Position numbers and translations under genes: made by a program. Shown piece by piece: positions 54,644 to 64,000 of a stretch of DNA of 64,000 nt. This DNA comes from Bifidobacterium erythrocebi. GTDB lineage: Bacteria; Actinomycetota; Actinomycetes; Actinomycetales; Bifidobacteriaceae. Positions within the stretch are counted from its first letter, which is position 1. The number at the start of each line of letters is the position of its first letter. The notes beneath the pieces were generated by a model that did not search any database, was not told where the DNA came from, and saw nothing but the letters and a program-made list of their open reading frames with translations. Location of the stretch: contig NZ_JAAIIF010000018.1 of the NCBI RefSeq assembly GCF_012932675.1, positions 124,001 through 188,000 on the forward strand, given 5' to 3'.

Positions 54644-55006
54644 TCAGTCCTGCTGAATCTTCATGGCCACCGCTTCGAATCCGGTGGCCATCTGATGTTC
54701 CAGTGACTGGAAGGAAGCGCTGGCTGCGGACGGCTTCGCACGCAACACCACATCGATGCCCTCAGGCAACGTATGCTCGTAACGCGAAGCCAGTACGCGG
54801 AAACGGCGCTTAACTGAATTGCGTGTGACGGCATTGCCGACCGATTTGGATACGGCAAGCCCCATCCGTCGTGCACCAGGCGTCGCAACACCATGCGCCT
54901 TGGCCTCATCGCGCATCGCGTAATGCACGATGAAATCATGACGCGAGACCTTGCGGCGTCGTTTCAGTACGGCGACGAAATCGCTATGGCTCTTCAACCG
55001 TTCCAC
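54644..55006 (-). CDS. rnpA: Ribonuclease P protein component
   Basis: Protein subunit of RNase P, which cleaves the 5' leader from pre-tRNAs. The 120-residue product starts [20 protein letters not shown] (GTG start read as Met) and has the central basic motif [19 protein letters not shown], the RNA-binding RNR segment of the family. The open frame extends 72 codons upstream into rpmH in another frame; the GTG gives the usual length. It is 26 nt from the rpmH stop. No ribosome-binding site is seen, consistent with coupling. Confidence 0.93.
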   Translation of the reverse strand: MERLKSHSDFVAVLKRRRKVSRHDFIVHYAMRDEAKAHGVATPGARRMGLAVSKSVGNAVTRNSVKRRFRVLASRYEHTLPEGIDVVLRAKPSAASASFQSLEHQMATGFEAVAMKIQQD

Positions 55007-55032
55007 GGTAACGATGCCGTCAGCAGCGACAA

Positions 55033-55167
55033 TCAGGCAGACAGGTTCTTGCGGCCCTTGGCGCGGCGACGGTTGATCACGGCGCGGCCGGAACGGGTGC
55101 GCATGCGCAGACGGAAGCCGTGCTTCATGTGACGACGACGGTTGTTGGGCTGGAAGGTCCTCTTCAT
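55033..55167 (-). CDS. rpmH: Ribosomal protein bL34
   Basis: Large-subunit protein of 44 residues, starting [20 protein letters not shown] and ending in AKGRKNLSA, the standard bL34 sequence. It is the first gene of the leftward rpmH-rnpA-yidD-yidC-jag operon; the 306-bp spacer to dnaA holds its promoter. Confidence 0.97.
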   Translation of the reverse strand: MKRTFQPNNRRRHMKHGFRLRMRTRSGRAVINRRRAKGRKNLSA

Positions 55168-55341
55168 AATTAGCTCCTAGGTTTCTTCGGCCACGCTTGC
55201 GCGCGGCTCTCACGTGAGTCAAGCTCTATAAAACTACTCTCACCCCTGCCCTAACGTCAACTCAGCGGTTATGTTCCATGCCCGGCAAACCCGCACGACA
55301 TGCCGTAAACCGTTGCAACGGCACGGGAATACGGGCGAAAG

Positions 55342-55407
55342 TTATCCACAAATTACGCATTTGCCGCGCATAACGCAGTAATTGCAACACGCTAGGCGGT
55401 GGATAAC
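55342..55407. other. DnaA boxes in the rpmH-dnaA spacer
   Basis: One perfect ttatccaca (55342-55350) and one near box ggtggataa (55399-55407). The spacer of 306 bp (55168-55473) carries the divergent promoters; the boxes upstream of dnaA suggest autoregulation. Confidence 0.75.
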
Positions 55408-55473
55408 TCATGCGGTGCGAGTAACAATAGTTGTCTGAGTGTCCCTACTTGGAAGAGGCGAGAAAGGAGTGTC

Positions 55474-57039
55474 ATGACCATGGACGCCGAGAACCCAGCA
55501 GTGCAGGCCAAGAATATTTGGTCAGACGCCCTTACGCTGTTGAGACATAAGAAATCCCTCTCCCCCCGCGACAAGGGCTGGCTGGAAGGGGTTTCGCCCG
55601 AGGCCGTGTACGGAACGACCATCGTGCTGTGCGTCGATAATGCCAGCACGCGTCAGGCGCTGGAGAACGAGCTCATGCAATCGCTGCTTGAGGCGCTGAA
55701 GATCGTCACCGGCCAGGACATGTTCCCCGCCTTCAAGATCGTTCCGCCGCAGACCGCGCCGGAACCGAAGATCGAGCCCGAGCCGGAACCGCAGGCCAAG
55801 CCGAAGCAGACGGCCCGTGTGGAGGAACAGCCCGAACTACCGTTGAACGGCCCCTCCCCCTCGCTTGCTGATCTGAGCAAGGAGCCCTTCGGAACCGCAG
55901 GCCCCGTGCCGACCGTTCCTTCGGCGCTGCAGCCGCAGGTCGGCGGCGATGTCGAGGGACAGTTCAGCGTCGACCGCAACAAGGTGCAGCGCGATCCCGA
56001 GACGCATCTCAATAAGAACGCGACCTTCGATACCTTCGTCCCCGGCGACTCGAACCGCTTCGCCCGCACCGTGGCGCTGGCCGTGGCGGAAGGCTCCGGC
56101 AAGGACTTCAACCCGTTGTGTATCTACGGCGGATCGGGCCTGGGCAAGACCCATCTGCTCAATGCCATCGGCAACTACGCGCTGGTCAAGGATCCGACAC
56201 TCAAGGTGCGCTACGTCAACAGCGAGGAATTCCTCAACGAATTCATCGAGGCGCTGCAGATCCCATCCCAGAGCCAGGGTCGTATCGCGGAATTCAACCG
56301 CAGGTACCGCAGCGTGGACGTGCTGCTTATCGACGACATCCAGTTCCTTGGCGGCAAGGAAGCAACCCTCGAACAGTTCTTCCATACGTTCAACGCCCTG
56401 CACCAGGCGAACAAGCGCATCGTCATCGCATCCGATGTGGCGCCGAAGAACCTCAAGGGGTTCGAGGCACGTCTTATCTCGCGTTTCGATTCCGGTCTGA
56501 CCGTGGATGTGAAGCCGCCGGATCTTGAGACCCGCATCGCGATCCTTCGCATGATGGCCTCCATGAACCACAGCAACATCCCCAACGATGTGCTCGACCT
56601 GATCGCCGAACGGTTCACGGAGAACATCCGAGAGCTCGAAGGCGCATTGACGCGAGTGACCGCCGTGGCGTCGCTGAGCAACCAGCCGGTGACCCGTGCC
56701 ATGGCCGAGCAGACGCTGCAGGATTTCTTCACCACCGATGTGGAGATCAAGCCCACGGACATCATCAGCCAGGCGGCGAAGTACTTCCATCTCACCTTCG
56801 ACGACATCGTCGGGCGTTCCCGCATGAAGAACATCGCGTTGGCCCGCCAGATCGCCATGTATCTCACCCGTGAGATGACCAGCATGAGCCTGGTGGATAT
56901 CGGCAAGGTGTTCGGCGGCAAGGACCACACCACGGTCATGCATGCCTGCGACCGCATCACCAACGAGATGCAGCAGCGGCAGGATATCTACAACTACGTC
57001 ATGGAGCTTACCGTCCGTCTGAAGCAGGGCTCCAACTAA
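55474..57039 (+). CDS. dnaA: Chromosomal replication initiator DnaA
   Basis: ATPase that binds DnaA boxes and opens oriC. The 521-residue product has domain I (to about 90), a Pro/Glu-rich domain II linker (about 90-185), domain III with Walker [10 protein letters not shown] near 217-225 and Walker [12 protein letters not shown], and domain IV with the box-binding signature ([19 protein letters not shown]). The ATG at 55474 has AAAGGAG 4 nt upstream. The terminator after it contains an inverted repeat with a copy 55 bp on. Confidence 0.98.
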   Translation: MTMDAENPAVQAKNIWSDALTLLRHKKSLSPRDKGWLEGVSPEAVYGTTIVLCVDNASTRQALENELMQSLLEALKIVTGQDMFPAFKIVPPQTAPEPKIEPEPEPQAKPKQTARVEEQPELPLNGPSPSLADLSKEPFGTAGPVPTVPSALQPQVGGDVEGQFSVDRNKVQRDPETHLNKNATFDTFVPGDSNRFARTVALAVAEGSGKDFNPLCIYGGSGLGKTHLLNAIGNYALVKDPTLKVRYVNSEEFLNEFIEALQIPSQSQGRIAEFNRRYRSVDVLLIDDIQFLGGKEATLEQFFHTFNALHQANKRIVIASDVAPKNLKGFEARLISRFDSGLTVDVKPPDLETRIAILRMMASMNHSNIPNDVLDLIAERFTENIRELEGALTRVTAVASLSNQPVTRAMAEQTLQDFFTTDVEIKPTDIISQAAKYFHLTFDDIVGRSRMKNIALARQIAMYLTREMTSMSLVDIGKVFGGKDHTTVMHACDRITNEMQQRQDIYNYVMELTVRLKQGSN

Positions 57040-57059
57040 ATTCGCGGAAAATTCAAGCG

Positions 57060-57093
57060 CCGTCTCTGAGAATCGTTCTGAGAGACGGTTTTT
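57060..57093 (+). terminator. Terminator after dnaA
   Basis: ccgtctct (57060-57067) / agagacgg (57081-57088), followed by five T residues, 21 nt past the stop. The loop gagaatcgttctgag (57068-57082) recurs inverted at 57137-57151. Confidence 0.85.
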
Positions 57094-57193
57094 CGCGTTT
57101 TTCGGGGTGGTTTACCCAAAACGCCGTTTTCGGTCGCTCAGAACGATTCTCCCAGCCGCAACACTCCGGCGGAGCCGGAAATTTTGAAAAAAG

Positions 57194-57389
57194 TTATCCA
57201 CATAGTTATTCACAAATGTGGGTAAAGCCTGCGAATAAGTCGTGGACGACCGCCCGTTTCATTGTGGATAACTCGTGGATAATGACGAGGCGATTGTGGA
57301 TAACTTCGAGCGCCCAAAACGGCTGTGGATAAGTCGGCTGGTTATACACATGACTCTTCGAGTTATCCACATCCACCCACTTATCCACA
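57194..57389. other. Likely replication origin (oriC)
   Basis: The dnaA-dnaN spacer holds about ten DnaA boxes: perfect ones at 57194, 57263 (reverse), 57295 (reverse), 57324 (reverse), 57363 and 57381, plus close variants at 57206, 57274 and 57342. The segment to 57500 becomes AT-richer. This is the densest cluster in the window and the usual place for actinobacterial oriC, so it is the best origin call. Confidence 0.85.
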
Positions 57390-57597
57390 ATGTGAGTCGG
57401 CAGAACGGTTTTCGCAAGTTACCCACATATCCACCGTGCCTTATTACGAGTATTACTTACGTGTGTACCTGTTCTCATCGCAATAACAATAACGCGATGG
57501 AGCCGTCCCGAAAACAACCCGCTTCAGACCGCTACAATGAATTCCAGCTCAAGAAACACCCATATTCACAAGTTCTTCACATTGAAAGCAGGCTTTT

Positions 57598-58722
57598 ATG
57601 AAGGTCGAAGTCAATTCCGCAGCCCTCGCCGATGCAGTGGCATGGACGACTAGGGTCATCGATACCCGTCCGTCCAACCCAATCCTCGCCGGCATCCGTC
57701 TCGATGCAGTGGATGGGGTTTTGCAGCTTTCCGCGTTCAATTACGAAATTTCCGCTCGCCATCACATCGAAGCCGGCGTCGACGAACCCGGCACCATCCT
57801 CGTGCTGGGCAAGCTGCTCGCCGACATCACGAAATCCCTGCCTTCCGAGAAAACGTATCTTGCCTCCAACGGCACCACACTGACCATCACCTCCGGCAAG
57901 TCCACCTTCACCATGCAGCTCATGCCCGCCGCGGAATACCCGGATCTGCCGACCATGCCGCGCATGCTCGGCCAGGTCGATGCCCCGACCTTCGTGCAGG
58001 CCGTGTCGCAGGCCTGCGTCGCGGTCTCCCGTGAGGAGAACCGCCCGGTGCTCACCGGCGTGCGCATGCAGTTCGAAGGAAACAAGGTGGTTCTGACCTC
58101 CACCGATCGTTTCCGTCTGGCTCGCGCCACCTTCTCCTGGAGCCCGCAGGATCCGGATGTGAGCACCACCACGCTGGTCCGTGGCTCGCTGCTGCGCGAC
58201 ATCTCCCGCTCCCTCGACGAGCGCCAGAACCTCACCCTCGACTTCGATACGCAGAACCCGTCGCTGCTGGGCTTCGACAACGCCGGCCGTTCCTCCACCA
58301 CCCAACTCATCGACGGCGAATTCCCCGCAGTCGACCGTCTGTTCGCCGACGACTACCCGATCCAGGCCGTCATCGACAAGCAGGCGCTGATCGGCGCCAT
58401 CAAGCGCGTCGCGCTGGTCGCGGAGCGTGACGCCCCGATCCGCATGGTCTTCTCCGGGCAGGAACTCACCCTGAGCGCGGGTGCCGTGGACGAGGCCCAG
58501 GCCAAGGAGATCATCGACGTCGACATGGACGGCGATGACATCACCGTCGCCTTCAACCCGTCGTACCTTATTGACGGTCTGAGCGCCATCAGCGAGCCCT
58601 ACGTGCGCATGAAGCTCACCACCGCCGTCAAGCCCGTGGAATTCAACGGACAGCAGGAGGCCGATTCCGACGAATCCATGGACTACCGCTACCTGCTCGT
58701 TCCGATGCGTTTCAATAACTGA
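57598..58722 (+). CDS. dnaN: DNA polymerase III beta subunit (sliding clamp)
   Basis: Ring-shaped clamp that tethers polymerase III. The 374-residue product has three repeated domains and the characteristic N-terminal MKVEVNSAALADAVAW and C-terminal YRYLLVPMRF. The ATG is at 57598 with only a weak AGG upstream. It is followed by recF with a 65-bp gap. Confidence 0.97.
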   Translation: MKVEVNSAALADAVAWTTRVIDTRPSNPILAGIRLDAVDGVLQLSAFNYEISARHHIEAGVDEPGTILVLGKLLADITKSLPSEKTYLASNGTTLTITSGKSTFTMQLMPAAEYPDLPTMPRMLGQVDAPTFVQAVSQACVAVSREENRPVLTGVRMQFEGNKVVLTSTDRFRLARATFSWSPQDPDVSTTTLVRGSLLRDISRSLDERQNLTLDFDTQNPSLLGFDNAGRSSTTQLIDGEFPAVDRLFADDYPIQAVIDKQALIGAIKRVALVAERDAPIRMVFSGQELTLSAGAVDEAQAKEIIDVDMDGDDITVAFNPSYLIDGLSAISEPYVRMKLTTAVKPVEFNGQQEADSDESMDYRYLLVPMRFNN

Positions 58723-58787
58723 TACAGCTGCACCAACCCCCGAACACACCGGCGGCAACCCCGCCTCCTACCCCAAGCCAGAACATC

Positions 58788-59978
58788 ATGTACATTTCGC
58801 GTCTTGCCCTCGACCACTTCCGTTCCTGGAACCAGGTCGTGGTCGATTTCCAGCCCGGCGTGAACGTGCTGTATGGTCCGAACGGCCTGGGCAAGACCAA
58901 CCTGGTCGAGGCCGTGGAGGTGCTGTCCACGGGCGGCAGCCACAGGGTATCCTCCTCGCTGCCGCTTGTGGAACGGGGCGAAGGCAAGGCGACCATCCGC
59001 GTCAACGCCCATGCCGATGGCAATACGGACGGCACCGACCCCGCTCGAACCGTCACCACCTATGAGGTGACGATCGCGGCCCGTGGCGCGAACCGTGCGA
59101 GGATCAACTCCGGTCCGTCGCAGTATCTGCGCGATGTGGTCGGGCTTGTCCCCTCCGTGTCGTTCACACCGGACGACCAGCGGCTGGTGAGCGCCGACCC
59201 CGCTACCCGACGCGGATTCCTCAATCAAAGCGCCGGCATGCTGCTCACCGGCTATGCCGGTCTGTTGCAGCGGTTCACTCAGATCGCACGCCAGCGCGCC
59301 GCACTGCTCAAGCAGCTTGGGCAGCATGAGGGATCCGCCGATGCGGTGCTCAGCGGTCTGGAAGTCTGGACGGGGCAGTTCATCGAGGCCGGCGTCGCCC
59401 TGACGCGAATGCGCGCCGAGATCCTGCACACTTTGGCCGAGCCCTTCCACGACATCTATGCGCGCTTGGCATCGGGGCAGGGCGAGGCGCGCATCGAATA
59501 TGAGCCGTCGTTCGCCGAAGTACTCGGCGGTGACAGCCCGGAATTGGAGATTTCCGAGCATTTCCAGCGTCTTTACCCGGGAGAGGTGGCTCGCGGCGTG
59601 AACCTCATCGGGCCGCAGCGCGACGACTTTTCGGTGTTGCTTGACGGCGAGCCGGCTCGGGAATTCGCATCGAACGGCGAGATGTGGACCATGGCGCTGG
59701 CATTGAAGATGGCGTTGTTCGAGGCGATCGCCGAATCGCGCGGCACCAAGCCCGTCGTGATCCTCGATGATGTGTTCGCGCAATTGGATGAGTCGCGCCG
59801 GCGCCAGATTCTCGCATTCGCCAACGATCAGGATCAGGTGCTCGTCACGGCGGCGGCCAAGGGCGACATTCCCCAGGACGGCAAGGCGAACATCATCGAT
59901 GTCGCCTCGCTGAAGGCGCAACAGGACATCTTTGATGTCAGTGCGATCCCGATGCCACATGGGGGCGAGCAGTCATGA
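58788..59978 (+). CDS. recF: DNA repair protein RecF
   Basis: SMC-like ATPase that helps load RecA at gaps. The 396-residue product has Walker A YGPNGLGKTNLVEA, the GSHRVSSSLPLV segment, and the Walker B/signature VVILDDVFAQLD near the C terminus. The stop overlaps the DUF721 gene start (ATGA). Confidence 0.96.
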   Translation: MYISRLALDHFRSWNQVVVDFQPGVNVLYGPNGLGKTNLVEAVEVLSTGGSHRVSSSLPLVERGEGKATIRVNAHADGNTDGTDPARTVTTYEVTIAARGANRARINSGPSQYLRDVVGLVPSVSFTPDDQRLVSADPATRRGFLNQSAGMLLTGYAGLLQRFTQIARQRAALLKQLGQHEGSADAVLSGLEVWTGQFIEAGVALTRMRAEILHTLAEPFHDIYARLASGQGEARIEYEPSFAEVLGGDSPELEISEHFQRLYPGEVARGVNLIGPQRDDFSVLLDGEPAREFASNGEMWTMALALKMALFEAIAESRGTKPVVILDDVFAQLDESRRRQILAFANDQDQVLVTAAAKGDIPQDGKANIIDVASLKAQQDIFDVSAIPMPHGGEQS

Positions 59979-60445
59979 AACCGCCGATAACGGTGACGCT
60001 GAAACTCAATCAGAGCACCCTGCCGGCCCAAGTGTTCGAACGGTACGCCAGACGCGAGGATTCGCGCAAGCTCCGGCGGATGCGCGCCGAACTCGCATGG
60101 GAGAACTTCGGCAAGCCCGGCCGCGATCCGGCCAAGCTGGGCGGTGTGGCCGCGGCCATCGCCAAAAACGGCAACTGGATTCCCCATCTGAAGATCTCGC
60201 AGCTCAACAACCATTGGGATCAGGTGGTGGGGCCCGCCATCGCGCAGCATTCACGCGTGGTGAGTTTCCGTGACGGCGTGCTGACCATCGGGGCCGAATC
60301 CCAGGTGTGGGCCACGCAGCTGACCTTTCTCATTCCGCAGCTCACCGCCACCATCACCGAAAAACTCGAAGGCCTGCCGATCAGGGAGATTCGGGTGAGT
60401 GGGCCGTCGGTCGGATACACCAGAAAATGGGGCAAACGTCGTTAA
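59975..60445 (+). CDS. DUF721 (DciA-like) protein
   Basis: The 156-residue product has the DUF721 core (HWDQVVGPAIAQHSRVVSF ... LTIGAESQVWATQLTFL), found between recF and gyrB in actinobacteria. DciA members recruit the replicative helicase DnaB in bacteria lacking DnaC or DnaI. The N-terminal 60 residues are basic. It overlaps recF by 4 nt. Confidence 0.9.
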   Translation: MKPPITVTLKLNQSTLPAQVFERYARREDSRKLRRMRAELAWENFGKPGRDPAKLGGVAAAIAKNGNWIPHLKISQLNNHWDQVVGPAIAQHSRVVSFRDGVLTIGAESQVWATQLTFLIPQLTATITEKLEGLPIREIRVSGPSVGYTRKWGKRR

Positions 60446-60500
60446 CGGCTGTATACAGCGCTAGTCGTGGCACATGACTAGAATCACATGCAGTATAGTC

Positions 60501-60533
60501 AAAACGCCTCAAGGGGCCTTAGAAGGCGTTTTT
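60501..60533 (+). terminator. Terminator-like hairpin in the gyrB leader
   Basis: aaaacgcct (60501-60509) / aggcgtttt (60524-60532) with T-rich 3' end, ending 7 nt before the chosen gyrB start. It may end the recF transcript or attenuate gyrB. Confidence 0.6.
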
Positions 60534-60539
60534 GAGGTA

Positions 60540-62693
60540 ATGGACCGCGAAAAACCCCTTCGCGAGCCAGTGACGCAGGAAGGAAGCTCCTTGGCGGATT
60601 CGCTGGAGAATGCTACGAGCAAAGAAGAACAGCTCAAAGCCGTAGACGAACATATCAATAATGCCGAACTGCAGGCCGGAGAGCTCGACGAGTCGATGAC
60701 TCCCGAACATTACGACGCCTCCGACCTGAAGGTTCTCGAAGGACTTGAGGCCGTGCGCATCCGTCCGGGCATGTACATCGGCTCAACCGGCCCGCGAGGC
60801 CTGCACCATCTGGTGTACGAGATCGTCGACAATTCCGTGGACGAGGCTCTGGCCGGGTTCGCGAGCCACATCGAAGTGACGATCCTGCCGGACAACGGCA
60901 TCCGCGTCGTGGACGACGGCCGCGGCATCCCGGTCGACATCGTGCCGGGCGAAGGCATCTCCGGCGTGGAGACGGTCATGACCAAGCTGCACGCCGGCGG
61001 CAAGTTCGGAGGCGGCGGCTACGCGGTCTCCGGCGGCCTGCATGGCGTGGGCATCTCCGTGGTGAACGCGCTGTCCACCCGCGTGGACGTCGAGGTGCGC
61101 CGCCAGGGATTCCACTGGACCCAGACCTATAAGGACCAGCACCCCACGGCGCCGCTGGCCAAGGGACAGCCCATGGCGGACGGCGAATCCACCGGCACCT
61201 CCGTCACGTTCTGGGCCGATCCGGCGATCTTCGAGACCACTACATACGATTTCGAGACGCTGCGCAGCCGCTTCCAGCAGATGGCGTTCCTGAACAAGGG
61301 CCTGAAGATCACCCTGACCGATCTTCGCCAGCTGGACGAGGCCGGCGACGAGGTGGCCGGCGATGGCGACAATGCTGCGGAGGAGCTGCATCAGACCGTC
61401 ACCTATCAGTACGTCAACGGCATCAAGGACTACGTGGACTACCTGGTGAAGTCCCGCAAGGCCGTGCCGGTGGAGGACGAGGTCATCAACTTCGACGCCG
61501 AGGATCTGAAGCTGGGCATCTCCGCCGAGATCGCCATGCAATGGACCACCGCATACTCCGAATCCGTGCACACTTTCGCGAACACCATCTCGACCACCGA
61601 GGGCGGCACCCACGAGGAGGGCTTCCGCGCCGCGCTGACCTCGCTGGTCAACCGTTATGCGCGTGAGAAGAACATCCTTAAGGACAAGGACGAGAACCTG
61701 TCGGGCGACGACGTGCGCGAAGGCCTGACCGCGGTCGTGTCCGTCAAGCTCACCAACCCGCAGTTCGAAGGCCAGACGAAGACCAAGCTCGGCAACTCCG
61801 AGGCCAAGACCTTCGTGCAGCGCGTGATGACCGACAAGCTCGGCGACTGGTTCGACGCACATCCGACCGAGGCGAAGAACGTCATCCAGAAGGCCATCGA
61901 GGCCTCCCGCGCACGCCTGGCCGCCAAGAAGGCGCGCGAGAACACCCGCCGCAAGTCGATCTTCGAATCCGCCGGCATGCCGGACAAGCTCAAGGACTGC
62001 CAGTCCAACAATCCGGAGGAATGCGAGCTGTTCATCGTGGAGGGTGATTCCGCAGGTGGTTCCGCCATCCAGGGCCGTAACCCCATCACCCAGGCGATTC
62101 TGCCGTTGCGCGGCAAGATCCTGAACACCGAGCGCGCGAGCCTCGACCGCATGATGAAGTCCGAGACCATCGAATCGCTGATCACCGCGGTCGGCGGCGG
62201 CTACGGCGAGGACTTCGACATCAACAAGGTGCGCTACCACAAGGTCATCATCATGGCCGATGCTGATGTCGACGGCGCCCACATCGCCACGCTGAACCTG
62301 ACGCTGTTCTTCCGCTACATGCGACCGATGATCACCGCCGGGTACGTGTACGTGGCCATGCCGCCGCTGTACCGGCTCAAGTGGACCAAGGGCGCGCATG
62401 ATTTCGTCTATACCGACGCCGAACGTGACCGCGTGCTCGCCGAAGGCAAGGCGAAGGGCCGCCAGCTGCCGAAGGGCGAAGGCATCCAGCGTTACAAGGG
62501 TCTGGGCGAGATGAGCTACCAGGAGCTGTGGGAGACCACCATGGATCCGGAGCATCGCATCCTGAAGCAGGTGCAGATCGAGGACGCGGAAGCCGCGGAC
62601 GAGACCTTCTCCATGCTGATGGGTGACGAGGTCGAGCCGCGTCGACTGTTCATCCAGCGCAACGCGCGCAACGTCAGCTGGATCGATGCCTGA
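60540..62693 (+). CDS. gyrB: DNA gyrase subunit B
   Basis: ATPase subunit of gyrase. The 717-residue product has the GHKL ATP motifs (EIVDNSVDEALAG, VVDDGRGIPVD, GGLHGVGISVVNALS) and the TOPRIM motifs (EGDSAGGSAIQGRNP, MADADVDGAHI), and ends in RNARNVSWIDA. The length is that of a subunit without the E. coli insertion. The start at 60540 has only a close-spaced GAGG; an ATG at 60474 would add 22 residues and include the hairpin. Confidence 0.97.
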   Translation: MDREKPLREPVTQEGSSLADSLENATSKEEQLKAVDEHINNAELQAGELDESMTPEHYDASDLKVLEGLEAVRIRPGMYIGSTGPRGLHHLVYEIVDNSVDEALAGFASHIEVTILPDNGIRVVDDGRGIPVDIVPGEGISGVETVMTKLHAGGKFGGGGYAVSGGLHGVGISVVNALSTRVDVEVRRQGFHWTQTYKDQHPTAPLAKGQPMADGESTGTSVTFWADPAIFETTTYDFETLRSRFQQMAFLNKGLKITLTDLRQLDEAGDEVAGDGDNAAEELHQTVTYQYVNGIKDYVDYLVKSRKAVPVEDEVINFDAEDLKLGISAEIAMQWTTAYSESVHTFANTISTTEGGTHEEGFRAALTSLVNRYAREKNILKDKDENLSGDDVREGLTAVVSVKLTNPQFEGQTKTKLGNSEAKTFVQRVMTDKLGDWFDAHPTEAKNVIQKAIEASRARLAAKKARENTRRKSIFESAGMPDKLKDCQSNNPEECELFIVEGDSAGGSAIQGRNPITQAILPLRGKILNTERASLDRMMKSETIESLITAVGGGYGEDFDINKVRYHKVIIMADADVDGAHIATLNLTLFFRYMRPMITAGYVYVAMPPLYRLKWTKGAHDFVYTDAERDRVLAEGKAKGRQLPKGEGIQRYKGLGEMSYQELWETTMDPEHRILKQVQIEDAEAADETFSMLMGDEVEPRRLFIQRNARNVSWIDA

Positions 62694-62772
62694 GCGCATC
62701 TGACGATCCCCGCCCGGCCTTCGAAGCGACACCGGTCGCCATATGGAAGCCTGGCGGGCATAGGAACGTAAC

Positions 62773-62838
62773 GGGAGAAGCCGTTGTCGGGCTTCTCCCC
62801 CGGTCGGCCGACTGGCCGGCAGCTTCCCGACGGGAAGC
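62773..62838. other. Two small hairpins in the gyrB-gyrA spacer
   Basis: gggagaagcc (62773-62782) / ggcttctccc (62790-62799), and gcttccc (62822-62828) / gggaagc (62832-62838) just before the gyrA ribosome-binding site. The second could affect gyrA translation initiation. Confidence 0.5.
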
Positions 62839-62855
62839 ATAGCTACGGAGGAAAA

Positions 62856-64000
62856 GTGGCAGACGAAAACAACAATGAAAACGGCCAGTTCGTGCCGGAC
62901 GGTTCGATGGAACCGCTCAGCCCGCAGGAAGCGGACAACACCGATTACGGTCTGATGACCGGCGAGCGTATCCAGGTGCGCGACCTGCAGACGGAAATGC
63001 GCGAATCCTACCTCGCCTACGCCATGAGCGTGATCGTGGATCGAGCGTTGCCCGACGTGCGCGACGGCATGAAGCCGGTGCATCGCCGCGTGGTGTATGC
63101 CATGTACGATGGCGGCTACCGCCCCGATCGTGGCTACTCCAAGTGCGCCCGCGTGGTCGGCGAGGTCATGGGTAAGTACCATCCGCACGGCGACTCCGCG
63201 ATCTACGACACCCTGGTGCGTATGGCGCAGTCCTGGTCCATGCGCTACATGCTCGTCGACGGTCAGGGCAACTTCGGCTCCCCCGGCGACGATCCGGCCG
63301 CGGCAATGCGTTACACCGAATGCCGCATGGCACCGCTCGCCATGGAAATGGTGCGTGACATCGACAAGGACACCGTCGACTTCCTGCCCAACTACGACGG
63401 CAAGACCCAGGAGCCGACCGTGCTTCCGGCGCGATTCCCGAACCTGCTGTGCAACGGTTCGTCCGGCATCGCGGTCGGCATGGCCACCAACATTCCGCCG
63501 CACAACATGCGCGAGGTCGCCGAAGGCGTGCACTGGGCGCTCGATCACCCGGAAGCCAGCCGCGAGGAACTGCTCGACAACCTGATCCGCATCATCAAGG
63601 GGCCGGATTTCCCAACCGGCGCCACCATCCTCGGTCATAAGGGCATCGAGCAGGCGTACCGTACCGGCCGCGGCCTGATCACCATGCGCGCCGTGGTCAA
63701 CACCGAAGAGATCAAGGGCCGTATGTGCCTGGTCGTCACCGAGCTGCCGTACCAGGTCAACCCCGATAGGCTGGTCGCCTCCATCCGCGAGGCCGTTCGC
63801 GACGGCAAGATCCAGGGCATCGCCGATATGCGCGACGAGACCTCCGGCCGTACCGGCCAGCGACTGGTGCTCGTGCTCAAGCGCGACGCCGTGCCGAAGG
63901 TCGTGCTCAACAACCTGTACAAGCATTCCCAGCTGCAGCAGACCTTCGGCGCCAACATGCTGGCGCTGGTCGACGGCGTGCCGCGCACGCTGAGCCTCGA
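62856..64000 (+). CDS. gyrA: DNA gyrase subunit A (N-terminal part)
   Basis: Breakage-reunion subunit of gyrase; the gene runs off the right edge after 381 codons. The start is GTG at 62856 with GGAGG 4 nt upstream. The active-site Tyr153 lies in AAAMRYTEC. The quinolone-determining stretch [10 protein letters not shown] has Ser114 and Asp118 at the positions of E. coli Ser83 and Asp87, the usual susceptible residues. The first 35 residues are acidic and specific to this group. Confidence 0.97.
   Translation, partial: MADENNNENGQFVPDGSMEPLSPQEADNTDYGLMTGERIQVRDLQTEMRESYLAYAMSVIVDRALPDVRDGMKPVHRRVVYAMYDGGYRPDRGYSKCARVVGEVMGKYHPHGDSAIYDTLVRMAQSWSMRYMLVDGQGNFGSPGDDPAAAMRYTECRMAPLAMEMVRDIDKDTVDFLPNYDGKTQEPTVLPARFPNLLCNGSSGIAVGMATNIPPHNMREVAEGVHWALDHPEASREELLDNLIRIIKGPDFPTGATILGHKGIEQAYRTGRGLITMRAVVNTEEIKGRMCLVVTELPYQVNPDRLVASIREAVRDGKIQGIADMRDETSGRTGQRLVLVLKRDAVPKVVLNNLYKHSQLQQTFGANMLALVDGVPRTLSL

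Noticed and set aside
60783..63926. Very long open frame (1047 codons) antisense to gyrB and gyrA
   Set aside because: It is a GC-skew shadow of two clearly conserved genes; the translation is His/Val/Gly-rich with no family features.

Overview
The window is a chromosomal segment of a high-GC actinobacterium, most probably a Bifidobacterium. The evidence is the codon bias, a DUF3073 protein, an actinobacterial origin-proximal gene order (cca - NUDIX - DUF6049 - murJ-pseudokinase ... parB/parA, rsmG, jag, yidC, yidD, rnpA, rpmH, dnaA, dnaN, recF, dciA-like, gyrB, gyrA) and a very large number of DnaA boxes. Species was not determined. I see no prophage, insertion sequence, rRNA or CRISPR array.

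Layout. 0-8.4 kb: trpS, convergent putP and thrE, then ppc. 8.5-11.3 kb: a short accessory stretch (small membrane protein, arsenate-reductase/LMW-phosphatase-like protein, beta carbonic anhydrase, hexapeptide acetyltransferase). 11.4-14.7 kb: tRNA-Ile and tRNA-Ala, a CBS/CorC membrane protein and a YgjP-type metallohydrolase. 14-18 kb: a gluconate module (GntR regulator divergent from gluconokinase, gluconate permease and a short 6-phosphogluconate dehydrogenase). 18.2-21.6 kb: tRNA-Ala(CGC), a YafQ-like toxin with a Phd/YefM-like antitoxin, rsmI, and an overlapping pair of unrecognised genes (LRV-like and AbiEi-like). 21.7-31.5 kb: metG, an orphan LytTR response regulator, a metallophosphoesterase, gdhA, a Ser/Thr kinase with membrane segments, a membrane-anchored DsbA-like protein. 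31.6-44.3 kb: tRNA-Thr, an Rpf/Apf-like cell-wall protein, rsmA-ispE, a LytR_C protein, cca, and an overlapping NUDIX/DUF6049/murJ operon. 44.3-64 kb: a 1.2-kb non-coding stretch, a RecQ-like helicase, parA-parB, trxB, the rsmG-to-rpmH block read away from dnaA, then dnaA-dnaN-recF-DUF721-gyrB-gyrA (gyrA runs off the window). The likely oriC is the dnaA-dnaN spacer.

How parts work together. The right third carries replication initiation (DnaA, DnaN, RecF, gyrase), segregation (ParA/ParB with several parS-like sites) and membrane protein insertion (YidC/YidD). The middle carries cell-envelope functions (MurJ with a fused pseudokinase, DUF6049, LytR_C and Rpf-like proteins) and a kinase that could act on the MurJ tail. 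The gluconate module feeds pentose phosphate.

The most unusual material is non-coding. Several spacers hold long, nearly loopless palindromes or mirror-symmetric arrays of short motifs spaced by about 20, 21 or 42 bp (around 1.5, 10.5, 25.9, 28.2 and 52.6 kb), and DnaA-box clusters are spread over five spacers across 12 kb. I find no convincing evidence for a wholly new protein-coding system; the AbiEi-like/LRV-like pair and the symmetric arrays are the best leads.
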